Shown here piece by piece: positions 17,425 through 25,370 of a DNA stretch of 64,000 bases. The stretch comes from CAVZBW01 sp963773635 (GTDB lineage Bacteria > Actinomycetota > Acidimicrobiia > Acidimicrobiales > RAAP-2): the NCBI GenBank assembly GCA_963773635.1, contig CAVZBW010000005.1, positions 1,240,001-1,304,000 of the forward strand, written 5' to 3'. The notes below the pieces were generated by a model. That model did not search any database. It saw only the letters and a program-made list of their open reading frames with translations, and had not been told where the DNA came from. How positions within the stretch are numbered: the first letter of the stretch is position 1; each line of letters starts with the position of its first letter. Both the position numbers and the translations under genes were made by a program.

Positions 17425-17685
17425 TCACGCAACACGCTTGCTCCGCTTGATCCGGTCGTCGGCTGCTTCGGTCGGCCCGTTGCTGACGTGGGCCTGATGC
17501 CACGCCGCGATCTGGTCACGCCAACGGATCAGCGTGCGGCCAACGAGCGAACTTAGATCGGGCACGAGCGGTCTTCGCGTTCGGACCGCTCCACGAACGC
17601 GACTGCGAGATCGGGATCGTGGTGGTCGTAGATGCTGCCCACGACTTCGTTGGCGTGCCAGCTATCGCCCCAGAAGCACTTTCCT
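17425..17685 (-). pseudogene. ISL3-family transposase, C-terminal remnant with a frame change
   Basis: The minus strand reads DSWHANEVVGSIYDHHDPDL then AVAFVERSEREDRSCPI and a stop at 17553. One frame over it continues VGRTLIRWRDQIAAWHQAHV and SNGPTEAADDRIKRSKRVA to a stop at 17425. GRTLxRWRxQIxAWH followed by SNGPTEAxNxxIKRxKR is the diagnostic C-terminus of ISL3 (IS204/IS1001/IS1096/IS1165) transposases. Catalytic core and ends are missing. An imperfect CGGGCA-N8-TGCCCG inverted repeat lies nearby at about 17379-17398 and could be a remnant of an IS end. Confidence 0.75.
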
Positions 17686-17754
17686 CGACAAAGGTAATGG
17701 ACCGGTCTCGATGGCCTGATTGCGACTCCTGGTGGTGTCTTGCAGGATGTGGCC

Positions 17755-18378
17755 ATGACGGACGAAGGCCTCCCGGCCCCCCATCACGACCCTCGGGCGA
17801 GGCCTGAACTCCGGGCTTCCCATGAAGACCGGGAGAAGGTTGCGGAGGTCCTCCGTGTTGCGGCAGGCGATGGGCGGCTGACAGCGGCCGAGCTAGACGA
17901 GCGTCTGGAAGCGGCGCTGACGGCTCGCACGACCGGAGAATTGTCGGCCCTGACGGCGGATCTACCAGGGGTCGGCGGAGACGCGGCACGGGCGAAGGAG
18001 GTGGTCCGGCTCGACTTTCGGGGCGGGAACGCAGCGAGACGCGGTCGATGGGTCGTTCCCCGGCGGATGGAGATACGCGCCATCGGCGGGTCGGTGAAGC
18101 TCGATTTTACGGATGCAGTGATCACGGACCCGACGCTCGAAATTCAGGCCGAAGTTCGGGGCGGGCGCCTCGTCCTGGTGACTCGGCCGGGCATCGAGGT
18201 CGATGTCGATGACGTCGCAGTCCATGGAGGACGGGTCAAGGTGCGTCCAGAACCCGAACCCAAAGAACCCGGCCGCCTGACGATCAAGCTCTCCGGCGAA
18301 GCCCATGGCGGCAACGTAGTCGTGCGCCCGCCGCGCCGGTCGTTCTGGCGTTGGGCGCTGCGTAGGCACGGGCCGTAA
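17755..18378 (+). CDS. DUF1707 (SHOCT-like) domain protein
   Basis: 207 residues from ATG 17755, with AGGA ahead. Residues about 20-75 (RASHEDREKVAEVLRVAAGD, then GRLTAAELDERLEAALTARTTGELSALTADLP) are a textbook DUF1707 domain, found at the N-terminus of many actinobacterial envelope or regulatory proteins. The C-terminal part is strand-rich (VVRLDFRGG, IGGSVKLDFTDAVI, GGRLVLVTRPGIEVDVDDV), resembling a DUF2154/LiaF-type beta helix. No membrane segment. A role in envelope-stress sensing is a family-level inference only. Confidence 0.82.
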   Translation: MTDEGLPAPHHDPRARPELRASHEDREKVAEVLRVAAGDGRLTAAELDERLEAALTARTTGELSALTADLPGVGGDAARAKEVVRLDFRGGNAARRGRWVVPRRMEIRAIGGSVKLDFTDAVITDPTLEIQAEVRGGRLVLVTRPGIEVDVDDVAVHGGRVKVRPEPEPKEPGRLTIKLSGEAHGGNVVVRPPRRSFWRWALRRHGP

Positions 18379-18615
18379 CGAACCTCGGCGCCGAGACTGG
18401 TGCGAAACGTGTCAGCGTAAGATCACGACCCCGTAGAGTTTGACCACTCCCCTAGGACCAGTCGAGTGTTGCTCCTGGTGGTTTAGTCAACGATTATTAC
18501 CCCGTCTCGCCCTGACCTTTTCGCCACTCCTGGACCTGGACCGCCGATCGCCTCGAGTTCGGCGGACTCGCTTCCCACCCGAGGGCTGGACCGCCCGCTG
18601 ATACCATCGGGCCCG

Positions 18616-18921
18616 ATGGAGACGGCGATCGAGCAGCTAGACATTCCCCCGGACCGCTCGTTCAGCTACGACGGTCGGTTCATCATCTCGCGCGTTACCG
18701 ACAAGGACGGCAACCTTGTGCGCGAACTCCGGTACGACGCTGAGCTGGCGGACTGGGTGCCAATGCCGATCAAGCACGGAAAGCAGAAGGGCGGAATTCG
18801 AGTCGTTATCCGGTTCACTCCGGTTGCCGGAAGCCCTCGGAACAACGAGATGTTCGACGTGGCCGCTTCGGATGCCGACGCGGTGACGGCTTGGCTTGAC
18901 CGCTTGGTCAGGCGCCACTGA
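18616..18921 (+). CDS. Small hypothetical protein
   Basis: 101 residues, METAIEQLDIPPDRSFSYDG onward, mixed charged composition and no signal peptide. I do not recognise a family. A TACCAT sequence at 18602-18607 sits eight bases before the ATG, so a leaderless transcript is possible, though no good -35 is seen. Codon use is like neighbouring genes, which supports coding. Confidence 0.5.
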   Translation: METAIEQLDIPPDRSFSYDGRFIISRVTDKDGNLVRELRYDAELADWVPMPIKHGKQKGGIRVVIRFTPVAGSPRNNEMFDVAASDADAVTAWLDRLVRRH

Positions 18922-19264
18922 GGGCGGCCAACCCCAGACGCACCGAGGTCGTCGCCCCAATCACGATCCCTTTCGTCTGACCGACTGGGCACCTCCCGCG
19001 CTTGGCAAGTCCTCGTAAGGAGTTCGAAGTTTGCTTCCTCATCTGCCCGTTGTCCCGCATCATGGGAGTCAGGATCGGAGATGGGCTTCTCGGGCGCTCG
19101 GCCCTGAACATCAGGGTGCAGAGAGCCTCACGCGTGAGAAGGCCTACACGAACGGCGCCGACCTCAAAGGGCGCCCGCATTGGGCCAACTCCAACCGCAC
19201 ATAGGACACGCTTCGTCCCGGCTTCCTGCTCAGCGCGGCCGGAGTTGCCATCCTCTAAGAACCC
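18922..19264. other. Spacer without supported gene
   Basis: 343 bp between convergent genes. No frame here has motif, ribosome site or codon bias worth calling, and I see no strong hairpin. Confidence 0.45.
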
Positions 19265-21091
19265 TTACGATCCACTGCTTGCGTCGTGGTCTCGAAGGTC
19301 GTACCCCTTGACGATGGCCCGCACCGGACGCAAGGTCAACTCGTCTCCGTGGAAGGCTTCGCGGAAGACGTCACCTCCGATCCGAACAGCTCTCACTTTC
19401 TCAAGAGCGACCACGGTTGCGGTACGCACGCCGCCACCGAACAACCCGGCTTCCCCGAAACCCTCGCCGGAGCGGAGGACCCGTCCATGGTTCGGTGACT
19501 CGGTGATCACCCTGGCCGACCCCTCGATCAGCACGTAGAAGGCATCGGCAGGCGCACCGGCGACGACGATCTCCGCACCGTCTTCGAATTCGACCGGCTC
19601 TGCTCGTCGAGCCAGCTCGTCTAAGTCGGATGGCGAGACGGCGGCCAGGTGCCGCTGGCGGGCGAGGAGACTGCGCCGTGCGCCGAGCTCGCAGACTGCT
19701 TTGATGCTGCGGCGGAAGGATTCACCAAACGCCTCGGCGGCGCCCGGCGTCGTTCCGTCCTCGAGCAGCGTCCCATACAAGACGTCGCCGAAGCTGATCA
19801 GGGTGAGTTTCCTCCAGAACCGCTCGGAGAGGGAGCTGGCGCCGGCCGCCTCGACGAGGGGTGCCCCCCTGCAGGAGACCGGCAGCGTATTACCCGCCAT
19901 GTTTGACAGGGCGACGTCAGCCCGATCGGTTCGTCCCCAGCGCATGCCCTGCCATGCTCGGGGCAGCCTGGCGCGGACCTCGGAGAGCTCGGCCAGCGTC
20001 CGCGCCTGCCCCGTCTCCTTGGCCTGAGCTGTTCTTCGGGCGGCTGTTCGCAGCGTGGTAAGGGCATCCTCGCCGCACGGCACGTTCACCAGAAGGTCAG
20101 AGATGACATTGCCCCAGGTGGTCTGGCCCTCCCCCCGCAAATTGACGGGGACGCTCACCCACACGCTGGAGGCGTCGGGCACCACCGACGGCCACGCCAT
20201 TGCCACCGCCGCGAGCAGTAGGTCGTTGATGGTCACCGACAGGGCGTGGGATCCGAGTCGAAGATCGAAGAGGGGAAAGGCGTACCGATGAAGGTTCCAC
20301 TGACGCCGGCTGGCCCAGGTGTAGACCCGGGGCGAACGGGTGGTCACGGGCGGCGCATCGTGGAGGTAGGCGGCGTAGCGAGCAACCGTGGCCGTGATGG
20401 ACGACAGGTTCTGGCACTTGGCGATGCCTACGGCACGCCGGAGGAGCGCGGGGCCGCTAAGCGCACGTTCCCGGAGGGCCACACCCAGCGTTCGCCAGCT
20501 GCTCTCCGGTGGCTCGGGGATCCAACCGGAACGGTGCGCGAGGACGGTCTCCTCTCGGACCGGTGTCGACTCCTCGTCCCAATCGGACTCTGCCGTCTCG
20601 AACCCCAACGACACCATCCCAACAGCCATCGTGCCGGACACACCGTCGGCGAACGCGTGGTGCATGGTCATGAGGAGCCCGAAGGAGTCGTCTTCGAACC
20701 GTTCGACGACTTCAACTCGCCACAAGGGGCGGTCGGCATCCAATGGACGGCACATGGCAGCCACCATGAGCTGTCCGATCTCCTCCAGGCGAATCGGCGA
20801 CCCTTGCACCACTGCGCTCACGTGGTTGCAGATATCGAACCCGGGATCCTCCTCTCGGAAAGGACGTCCGAAACCGCCGGGCACCGTCCGGATCCGTTGT
20901 CTCAGGGCGGCCACCACCGGATGGGCGTCGCCGGCCGTGATGAGGTTGTCTGCCCTCTCGCTGAGCCACTCAGCGACCTTCCCCTGGCCTCGAGTCGAGG
21001 GCTTGAATCGCAGCAGTGCCACTATCAGGTACTGCGGGTCCCGGAGCAGATAGCCGGCCTCCTTGTGGTTGATCCGCTGCACCGTTGACAT
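19265..21091 (-). CDS. Wax ester synthase/diacylglycerol acyltransferase fused to a cyclic-nucleotide-binding domain
   Basis: 608 residues from ATG 21091, with GAGGGG ahead; earlier in-frame starts lack a site. Residues 1-450 are a WS/DGAT: the catalytic motif HHAFADG (HHxxxDG), PLWRVEVVERF, and the C-terminal WS/DGAT segment with PVNLRGEGQ and LSNMAGNTLPVSCRGAPL. These enzymes join fatty acyl-CoA to fatty alcohol or diacylglycerol, making storage lipid at the membrane. Residues about 470-590 are a CAP-type cNMP-binding beta roll: VEFEDGAEIVVAGAPADAFY, VLIEGSARVI, GEGFGEAGLFGGGVRTATV. The phosphate-binding cassette GFGEAGLFGGGVRTATV keeps the Glu and Arg typical of nucleotide binding. Lipid synthesis gated by cAMP or a similar ligand is inferred. 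Confidence 0.85.
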   Translation of the reverse strand: MSTVQRINHKEAGYLLRDPQYLIVALLRFKPSTRGQGKVAEWLSERADNLITAGDAHPVVAALRQRIRTVPGGFGRPFREEDPGFDICNHVSAVVQGSPIRLEEIGQLMVAAMCRPLDADRPLWRVEVVERFEDDSFGLLMTMHHAFADGVSGTMAVGMVSLGFETAESDWDEESTPVREETVLAHRSGWIPEPPESSWRTLGVALRERALSGPALLRRAVGIAKCQNLSSITATVARYAAYLHDAPPVTTRSPRVYTWASRRQWNLHRYAFPLFDLRLGSHALSVTINDLLLAAVAMAWPSVVPDASSVWVSVPVNLRGEGQTTWGNVISDLLVNVPCGEDALTTLRTAARRTAQAKETGQARTLAELSEVRARLPRAWQGMRWGRTDRADVALSNMAGNTLPVSCRGAPLVEAAGASSLSERFWRKLTLISFGDVLYGTLLEDGTTPGAAEAFGESFRRSIKAVCELGARRSLLARQRHLAAVSPSDLDELARRAEPVEFEDGAEIVVAGAPADAFYVLIEGSARVITESPNHGRVLRSGEGFGEAGLFGGGVRTATVVALEKVRAVRIGGDVFREAFHGDELTLRPVRAIVKGYDLRDHDASSGS

Positions 21092-21509
21092 GTCGGCCCC
21101 TCGCGTCTGCCCGCCCTCTAAGGGACTTCGAGATAGACACTGCTGGCTTTTGGAAACGCGAGCAAACCGGGTCGCCGGCCCCGAGCTGGTGGACGACCCG
21201 CCACCGCGCCCACCAAGGCACCAAACAACGAGCGGCGTGGCTACAAGCGCACCAAGACCCTTCACACGGTCTCCTCTACCTCCTGACTCATCCCAGCATG
21301 TCCGCCAGGCTCGAGCAGGCAGGCGCCTCCTGACCGCCCTGCGGGGACCGTGACCCTTAGCGGCCTTGCCGGGCTAGCTCTCAGCCAGCCCGTGGAGGAG
21401 AGGCTCGACGAATGGCAGCGCAAGCACGCCTCCGGCAGCGTTGCACGCCGGGCCCCCGAGTGGCGCCCTGGGCTCTACGACGTGTCTCGGACAGACGAGG
21501 GCTCGACGC
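21092..21509. other. Spacer without supported gene
   Basis: 418 bp between the WS/DGAT gene and the HTH gene, both on the minus strand. A plus-strand frame starting at 21350 crosses it and overlaps the HTH gene antisense; it has no ribosome site or recognised motif, so it is not called. Confidence 0.4.
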
Positions 21510-21890
21510 TTACGACCGACGAGCTGCTCGACGGCCTGGAGCGCCGGATCCCGACCAAGAGGAAGGATCCTCGCGGGCCGTCTTGCCGACGCGACGCTTG
21601 CCGTGCCGTTCCGTCAAGCCATGGACGACTGGGCGTGCCCCGGGGGAACGGACTCCTCCCCCGAAACGTTGCTGAGCGGCCTGCTTGGACATGTCGTAGA
21701 GCGAGCCGATCTCCCTCCAGCTGACGCCCTTTTCACGGGCCTTATCCACCCTGGCTCTCTCGAATTCTTCTGCCGCTACCCGAATACGGCGTGCAATAGC
21801 GACGGCCTCGAGTGGCTCTCCGGTCTTGCCGAGCGCCTCCAATGCCTCAAGCGCGGCGCTCAGTCGCTTGATCGGGCCGGGTCGTGCCAC
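21510..21890 (-). CDS. Small helix-turn-helix DNA-binding protein
   Basis: 126 residues from 21890. The central part, AIARRIRVAAEEFERARVDK followed by GVSWREIGSLYDMSKQAAQQRF, is an HTH preceded by a long helix, as in a widespread group of small actinobacterial regulators that share (S/A)WxxIG...(S/T)xQAAxxRF. The C-terminal 45 residues are basic, Ser/Gly/Arg-rich and probably disordered. It starts at the edge of an array of eight GTCAA/TTGAC pentamers (21893-21993), its likely binding region and shared with the divergent tiny gene at 22051. Function beyond DNA binding unknown. Confidence 0.68.
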   Translation of the reverse strand: MARPGPIKRLSAALEALEALGKTGEPLEAVAIARRIRVAAEEFERARVDKAREKGVSWREIGSLYDMSKQAAQQRFGGGVRSPGARPVVHGLTERHGKRRVGKTAREDPSSWSGSGAPGRRAARRS

Positions 21891-21892
21891 CC

Positions 21893-21993
21893 GTCAACCT
21901 TACCTTGACTGCCTGGTCAATGCCGCAAAGCGGCCCAAGTCCGTCAATCACGTCAAGGCTTGGTTGACTCACTATCGTCAACTATCCATTGAC
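21893..21993. promoter_or_regulatory. Phased array of eight GTCAA/TTGAC pentamers
   Basis: GTCAA or its complement TTGAC occurs at 21893, 21905, 21916, 21943, 21952, 21964, 21977 and 21989. Centre spacings are about 12, 11, 27, 9, 12, 13 and 12 bp, close to one or two helical turns, so most sites face one side of DNA. A five-base word on either strand would occur about 0.2 times in 100 bp by chance. The last TTGAC is part of a TTGACA (-35-like) at 21989-21994. Confidence 0.7.
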
Positions 21994-22050
21994 ATCGCCT
22001 CGGGTAACGAGGAAGATAACAGAACCGCATCAGACCCGAGAGGAGGTGAC

Positions 22051-22107
22051 ATGGCCAAGTCGAAGGCTTCTAAAAAAGGAAAGAAGGGCAAGAAGAAGGG
22101 CAAGTAG
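22051..22107 (+). CDS. Tiny Lys-rich protein (18 residues)
   Basis: MAKSKASKKGKKGKKKGK, 11 lysines in 18 residues. ATG 22051 directly follows AGGAGGTGAC, a full-length Shine-Dalgarno match, and a 13-bp-stem hairpin lies 15 bp after the stop, so it has the layout of a complete translated unit. Such peptides bind nucleic acid or acidic surfaces nonspecifically; the role here is unknown. It is divergent from the HTH gene with the pentamer array between. Confidence 0.6.
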   Translation: MAKSKASKKGKKGKKKGK

Positions 22108-22121
22108 CAGCACGGCCAGGT

Positions 22122-22159
22122 GACCCGGCCGGCCCCGTTGCTTGGAGGCCGGTCGGGTC
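22122..22159. terminator. Hairpin terminator between tiny genes
   Basis: GACCCGGCCGGCC, loop of 12, GGCCGGTCGGGTC: 12 Watson-Crick pairs and one G-U. It follows the tiny Lys-rich gene on the plus strand and the 22183-22374 frame on the minus strand, so it may serve both. No U tract, as usual in high-GC bacteria. Confidence 0.68.
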
Positions 22160-22182
22160 GGACCTGCCCGGTGGAACCTGCC

Positions 22183-22374
22183 TCAGCGGGGCGTTGATCC
22201 AAATTCCGATTGCGCCCTCCTGATCCATTTGGTTTGCGATCGGATCTGGCGGTTGAGCATCTTGACCTGGTGATCGTTGTGGTGGGCGCGATAGGAATCG
22301 CGGAGTGCGACAAGTTCCACGAGCTTGGCCTGGTACTGGGTCAAGCGGGTGGGGTTGGCGTAAATGACATGCAG
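22183..22374 (-). CDS. Possible 63-residue protein with a CTG start
   Basis: Minus-strand frame reading LHVIYANPTRLTQYQAKLVE then LVALRDSYRAHHNDHQVKML and ending RRAQSEFGSTPR. AGGAG (22380-22384 complement) stands exactly five bases before a CTG codon, while no ATG or GTG is placed well; an in-frame TTG (MTQYQAKL) is the alternative start. The sequence predicts as mostly amphipathic helix and basic. No family recognised. It could also be the C-terminal remnant of a longer gene, since a stop lies only 7 codons upstream. Confidence 0.35.
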   Translation of the reverse strand: MHVIYANPTRLTQYQAKLVELVALRDSYRAHHNDHQVKMLNRQIRSQTKWIRRAQSEFGSTPR

Positions 22375-22452
22375 CGATTCTCCTGAGTAATGGCGCTACC
22401 GAGCAGCGACTCGAAGTACGAACGCATTGGACTGGCTCGACTGGGTGAACGC

Positions 22453-22482
22453 AGACCGGGGTGGCGATCGCCACCCCGGTCT
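22453..22482. terminator. Perfect 30-bp palindrome, terminator of the basic-protein gene
   Basis: AGACCGGGGTGGCGA followed by its exact reverse complement. It begins 14 bp past the stop of the 22497-22634 gene on the minus strand. Position and strength fit a terminator; a protein-binding site is the alternative. Confidence 0.72.
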
Positions 22483-22496
22483 AGCAATTCGGGCTA

Positions 22497-22634
22497 CTAC
22501 GGCTTTGGCCGATGAGCCAATTTGGCCGGCTTGGCAGACTTGGCGTTCGCAACCTTCGCCCTGCTTGTCGCTGGCTTGTTTGTTGCTGGCTTGTTTGTTG
22601 CCGGCTTCTTGAGCTGGGTCTTGCCCTTTTGCAC
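22497..22634 (-). CDS. Small histone H1-like basic protein (45 residues)
   Basis: GTG 22634 has AAGGAGG exactly five bases ahead. The product starts MQKGKTQLKKPATNKPATNK and continues PATSRAKVANAKSAKPAKLA, ending HRPKP. The triple TNKPA/TSRA repeat and the Lys/Ala/Pro composition look like the tails of histone H1, HU or HctB proteins, which compact DNA or bind RNA. A 30-bp palindrome closes the unit. With the tiny Lys-rich gene 400 bp away it forms a cluster of small basic proteins. DNA or RNA binding is inferred from composition only. Confidence 0.62.
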   Translation of the reverse strand: MQKGKTQLKKPATNKPATNKPATSRAKVANAKSAKPAKLAHRPKP

Positions 22635-23257
22635 AACTTCCTCCTTTCTGTCTGAGATGCCACGGGGAATTGGAGCTGGAGCGGTAGCGCCTCGAACTCC
22701 GCAGGGTCCGAGCACGCGACCGAGACGTGCGATTGCGCCCGGCCTTTTGGTGCGGGCGACAGTGAGGTGGTGGCGGGACCCCGCGAGGCGCTTGGTCCGT
22801 CTTCGATCGGCGCTCTGGCGCGACCCTCACTGTTTACGGGCGCCTGAGGCCCGAGCGCGCTACGAGCTGGGACCGTTCAGCAGCGGGCCGTTGAGCGGCG
22901 TGCCCGCCCGGGGCGAAGACTTCGACATGGGCCCGATGGGCCCTGGGCGCCTAGCTGGCGAAAATCACACGCACCGGACGGCATCCGGCATGCGAACAAC
23001 ATCGGCCTGATGGAGGCGAACAGCTAGTGACCACGAGACCGCAGCTCTGTCGACATCGATTCTTTGTCAACATCAATTCTCCGAGCATCCTGGCGGACAC
23101 CTTCTGGCTACGCCCTGCTTGCTACAGAATACACGCCTGCTGCATTGCTGCATGCTCCATCGCTCGTGCTGGAACAGCCCCCGGGGCGCAGGCCCTGTGG
23201 CGGCTCGACGGCTACTCCCTCCAACGAGGCCCCCTTTAGTTCATTCATACTTGGCCG
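22635..23257. other. Spacer without supported gene
   Basis: 623 bp between a minus-strand and a plus-strand gene. Several short frames exist, but none has a ribosome site, family motif or consistent codon bias. It must carry promoters for the basic-protein gene and for the GNAT gene; I cannot place them with confidence. Confidence 0.4.
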
Positions 23258-23692
23258 GTGATCCGAGAAGCGAATGCCGGGGACTTCGACGCCGTGACCC
23301 GACTGTACCGACAGCTACACCCTGGTGACCCCGAAGTCCTGGACGGCTCCGACCGGAACGCATTCGAGGAGATCCTTGCGTCGCCGTTGCTGCACCTGTT
23401 GGTCTTGGAGCGTGACGGTGAAGTCGTCGCGACGGCCTATCTCAACATCGTTCCAAACCTCACTCGGTCTGCGTCGCCGTACGCGGTAGTTGAGAACGTG
23501 GTCGTCGATGAGAGGGTCAGAGGCACCGGGCTCGGCAAGATCCTCATGGCTCAGACACTGGAACGGGCGTGGAGCGCCGGGTGCTACAAGGCGATGCTGA
23601 TGACAGGTTCCAAGCGCCCAAGCACGCACGGCTTCTACCGAGCTTGTGGATTCTCACCCGATGCCAAGACGGCCTACCTGGCGCGGCCGTAG
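23258..23692 (+). CDS. GNAT family N-acetyltransferase
   Basis: 144 residues from GTG 23258 (MIREANAGDFDAVTRLYRQL). The acetyl-CoA site is clear: VENVVVDERVRGTGLGKILM (RxxGxGxxL type), followed by GCYKAMLMTGSKRPSTHGFY and RACGF, the usual second-half GNAT pattern. The acceptor cannot be predicted; close groups acetylate amino acids, polyamines or antibiotics. It stands alone, convergent with the DUF929-like gene. Confidence 0.88.
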   Translation: MIREANAGDFDAVTRLYRQLHPGDPEVLDGSDRNAFEEILASPLLHLLVLERDGEVVATAYLNIVPNLTRSASPYAVVENVVVDERVRGTGLGKILMAQTLERAWSAGCYKAMLMTGSKRPSTHGFYRACGFSPDAKTAYLARP

Positions 23693-23758
23693 ATCGTCGA
23701 ACGACCATCCTCTATTTCCGGCCGCACCGGGCAAACGCTGGCCCCCTCCGGTGACCTC

Positions 23759-24676
23759 TTAGCTCACCGGTCTGAACTGTGCTTGAGCAACAAAGGGTGC
23801 CTTGCAGATCGGCGGTGCTTTCTGTCCGACCACCTGGCAGAGGGCGGCCACGATGTAGTTCGCGGTTCCATCGATGGCCTGGGCGACCGGGCTCGTGGGG
23901 TCACTCAGATCGGCTGCGATCTGATCCAGGGTGAGACCCTCGAGGACCTGCGGCGACACACTTGATCCGTAGATGAAGTAGCGGTTGTCGATGTCGATGA
24001 AGGGAAGCCCGCCACCGGACATCTGGGGCGTGTTATACGTCCCGTAGGCCTGCTGCTGCAGCGGCGACATCTGATCCAACGGGGTGTACAGACCACTCTT
24101 CGGGGATTGGGTCGATGAATAGATCTCGGCGGGATCGAAGGTCACGTAGGGGCTGGAGTAGCTCGAACCGTGGAAACTCCAGCTCTGTATGCCGGGGAAG
24201 ACGTCGTTCGAGGAGGAGGCGATCCCCTGACCGAGGTTGCCGAAGTCCCCGAAATTGGCCAGGGCAACGACGAGGGCCCATCGGGCCACCGCGCAGTAGG
24301 GGCAGAACTCCCCCCCGACGTAGACGACGGCGGGCTTGCCGCCGTCGGTCAAGGCGGGCTGCCCGGAGCGGACGATTGGGGGCTGGACCTCACTGGGCAG
24401 CCCGACCTCTGTGAGGACGTCGTCGGGAACTTGCGCGGCCGTCACGATGTAGCTGGCCAGGCTGTTGGACCGGTTCGACTGGGGCGCCTTCGTCCCATCC
24501 GGCACGAGGGCCACCACCAGCACGGTCACCACGGCGATCACCACGACCGGCAGGCCGGAGCCGAGGGCGATTCTCCGGTGACGCCGCCGGTTTCGCCGGC
24601 GAAGTTCGGACAAGGGTGGGGCTTCAACCAACGGTTGAGCAATAAGCCGCTCGACCATGTCGTGTAGGTCAATCAT
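23759..24676 (-). CDS. Membrane-anchored thioredoxin-fold protein with CPYC (DUF929-like)
   Basis: 305 residues. A cytoplasmic N-terminus with RRRNRRRHRR is followed by one membrane helix (SGLPVVVIAVVTVLVVALV), so the bulk is outside the membrane. The exported part has VVYVGGEFCPYCAVARWALV, a thioredoxin-type CxxC, and resembles the DUF929 family, whose role is thiol-disulfide exchange or thiol sensing. LPFIDIDNRYFI is likely the strand with the cis-Pro. The start overlaps the end of the sigma gene by eight bases, so it is translationally coupled, and the short cytoplasmic tail plus membrane span recall anti-sigma factors. A redox-sensing anti-sigma role is a hypothesis. Confidence 0.75.
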   Translation of the reverse strand: MIDLHDMVERLIAQPLVEAPPLSELRRRNRRRHRRIALGSGLPVVVIAVVTVLVVALVPDGTKAPQSNRSNSLASYIVTAAQVPDDVLTEVGLPSEVQPPIVRSGQPALTDGGKPAVVYVGGEFCPYCAVARWALVVALANFGDFGNLGQGIASSSNDVFPGIQSWSFHGSSYSSPYVTFDPAEIYSSTQSPKSGLYTPLDQMSPLQQQAYGTYNTPQMSGGGLPFIDIDNRYFIYGSSVSPQVLEGLTLDQIAADLSDPTSPVAQAIDGTANYIVAALCQVVGQKAPPICKAPFVAQAQFRPVS

Positions 24677-25208
24677 GGAGTTCTCCTTCGATCGCGGTCT
24701 CGTTCACCTGACCGGCGAGCCGCTCATGGGCGTCACGAAGGGTGGTCGACACGGTGCTGCGAGAAATCCCCAAGACGCTGGCAATGTCGGCCTCAGGAAG
24801 GTCAGCCACGTAGCGAAGGACGACCACCTCGCGCTGGCGGGGGGCCAACGCCGCGACCAGGTGCCAGAGCTCCCCGGCCGGTGCGGGAACCTCGGCCGGG
24901 CGCTCGGCTCGGGCCAACAGCCGACGCTCGAGTGCCGCCCGGCGCAGACGTCGTCGGCAGACATTGCGGGCAACTTGGAACGTCCAGCCGGTGGGCGATT
25001 CCATTGTGCTCACCCTCGGCCACCGCTCGAGGGCGCGGGCGAACGCCTCATCGACCGCCTCTCTTGCCACCTCCAGATCGCCGGTGATCAGGAGCAGGGT
25101 GGCGATCAGTCGAGGATGCTGGGCTCGGTACCAAGCCTCGAAGTCGGTCGGCGAGGGAGTCAGCACTGGTCCTCCGTCACTGACCGGCGGGTCGTCCATT
25201 TCCCCCAT
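24669..25208 (-). CDS. ECF-type RNA polymerase sigma factor
   Basis: 179 residues from ATG 25208 (ATG 25199 possible; neither has a strong site). Sigma region 2 is DFEAWYRAQHPRLIATLLLI through AREAVDEAFARALERWPRV, and region 4 is LAPRQREVVVLRYVADLPEA then DIASVLGISRSTVSTTLRDA, ending with a helix. These are enough for a SigE/sigma-70-like ECF factor. No separate anti-sigma gene is adjacent; the overlapping downstream CPYC membrane protein may take that role. Divergent from the ABC exporter genes. Confidence 0.85.
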   Translation of the reverse strand: MGEMDDPPVSDGGPVLTPSPTDFEAWYRAQHPRLIATLLLITGDLEVAREAVDEAFARALERWPRVSTMESPTGWTFQVARNVCRRRLRRAALERRLLARAERPAEVPAPAGELWHLVAALAPRQREVVVLRYVADLPEADIASVLGISRSTVSTTLRDAHERLAGQVNETAIEGELHD

Positions 25209-25370
25209 CAGACCAACAAAGCCCTCGGCATCCAAAAATGCTGGGTCGACCCTCGAATCTCTCACTACGAGAGAGGAAGGTCGGATGGGCATTGGGGTGC
25301 CGGGGCCCACACCGCCTGGGCGCACGGGCCCGGTTCAGCCGCCGGTCGCGGCGACGGTACGGTCTGATAT

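Noticed and set aside
21350..21724. Plus-strand frame of 124 residues
   Set aside because: Overlaps the HTH gene antisense; the HTH gene has the better motif and position.
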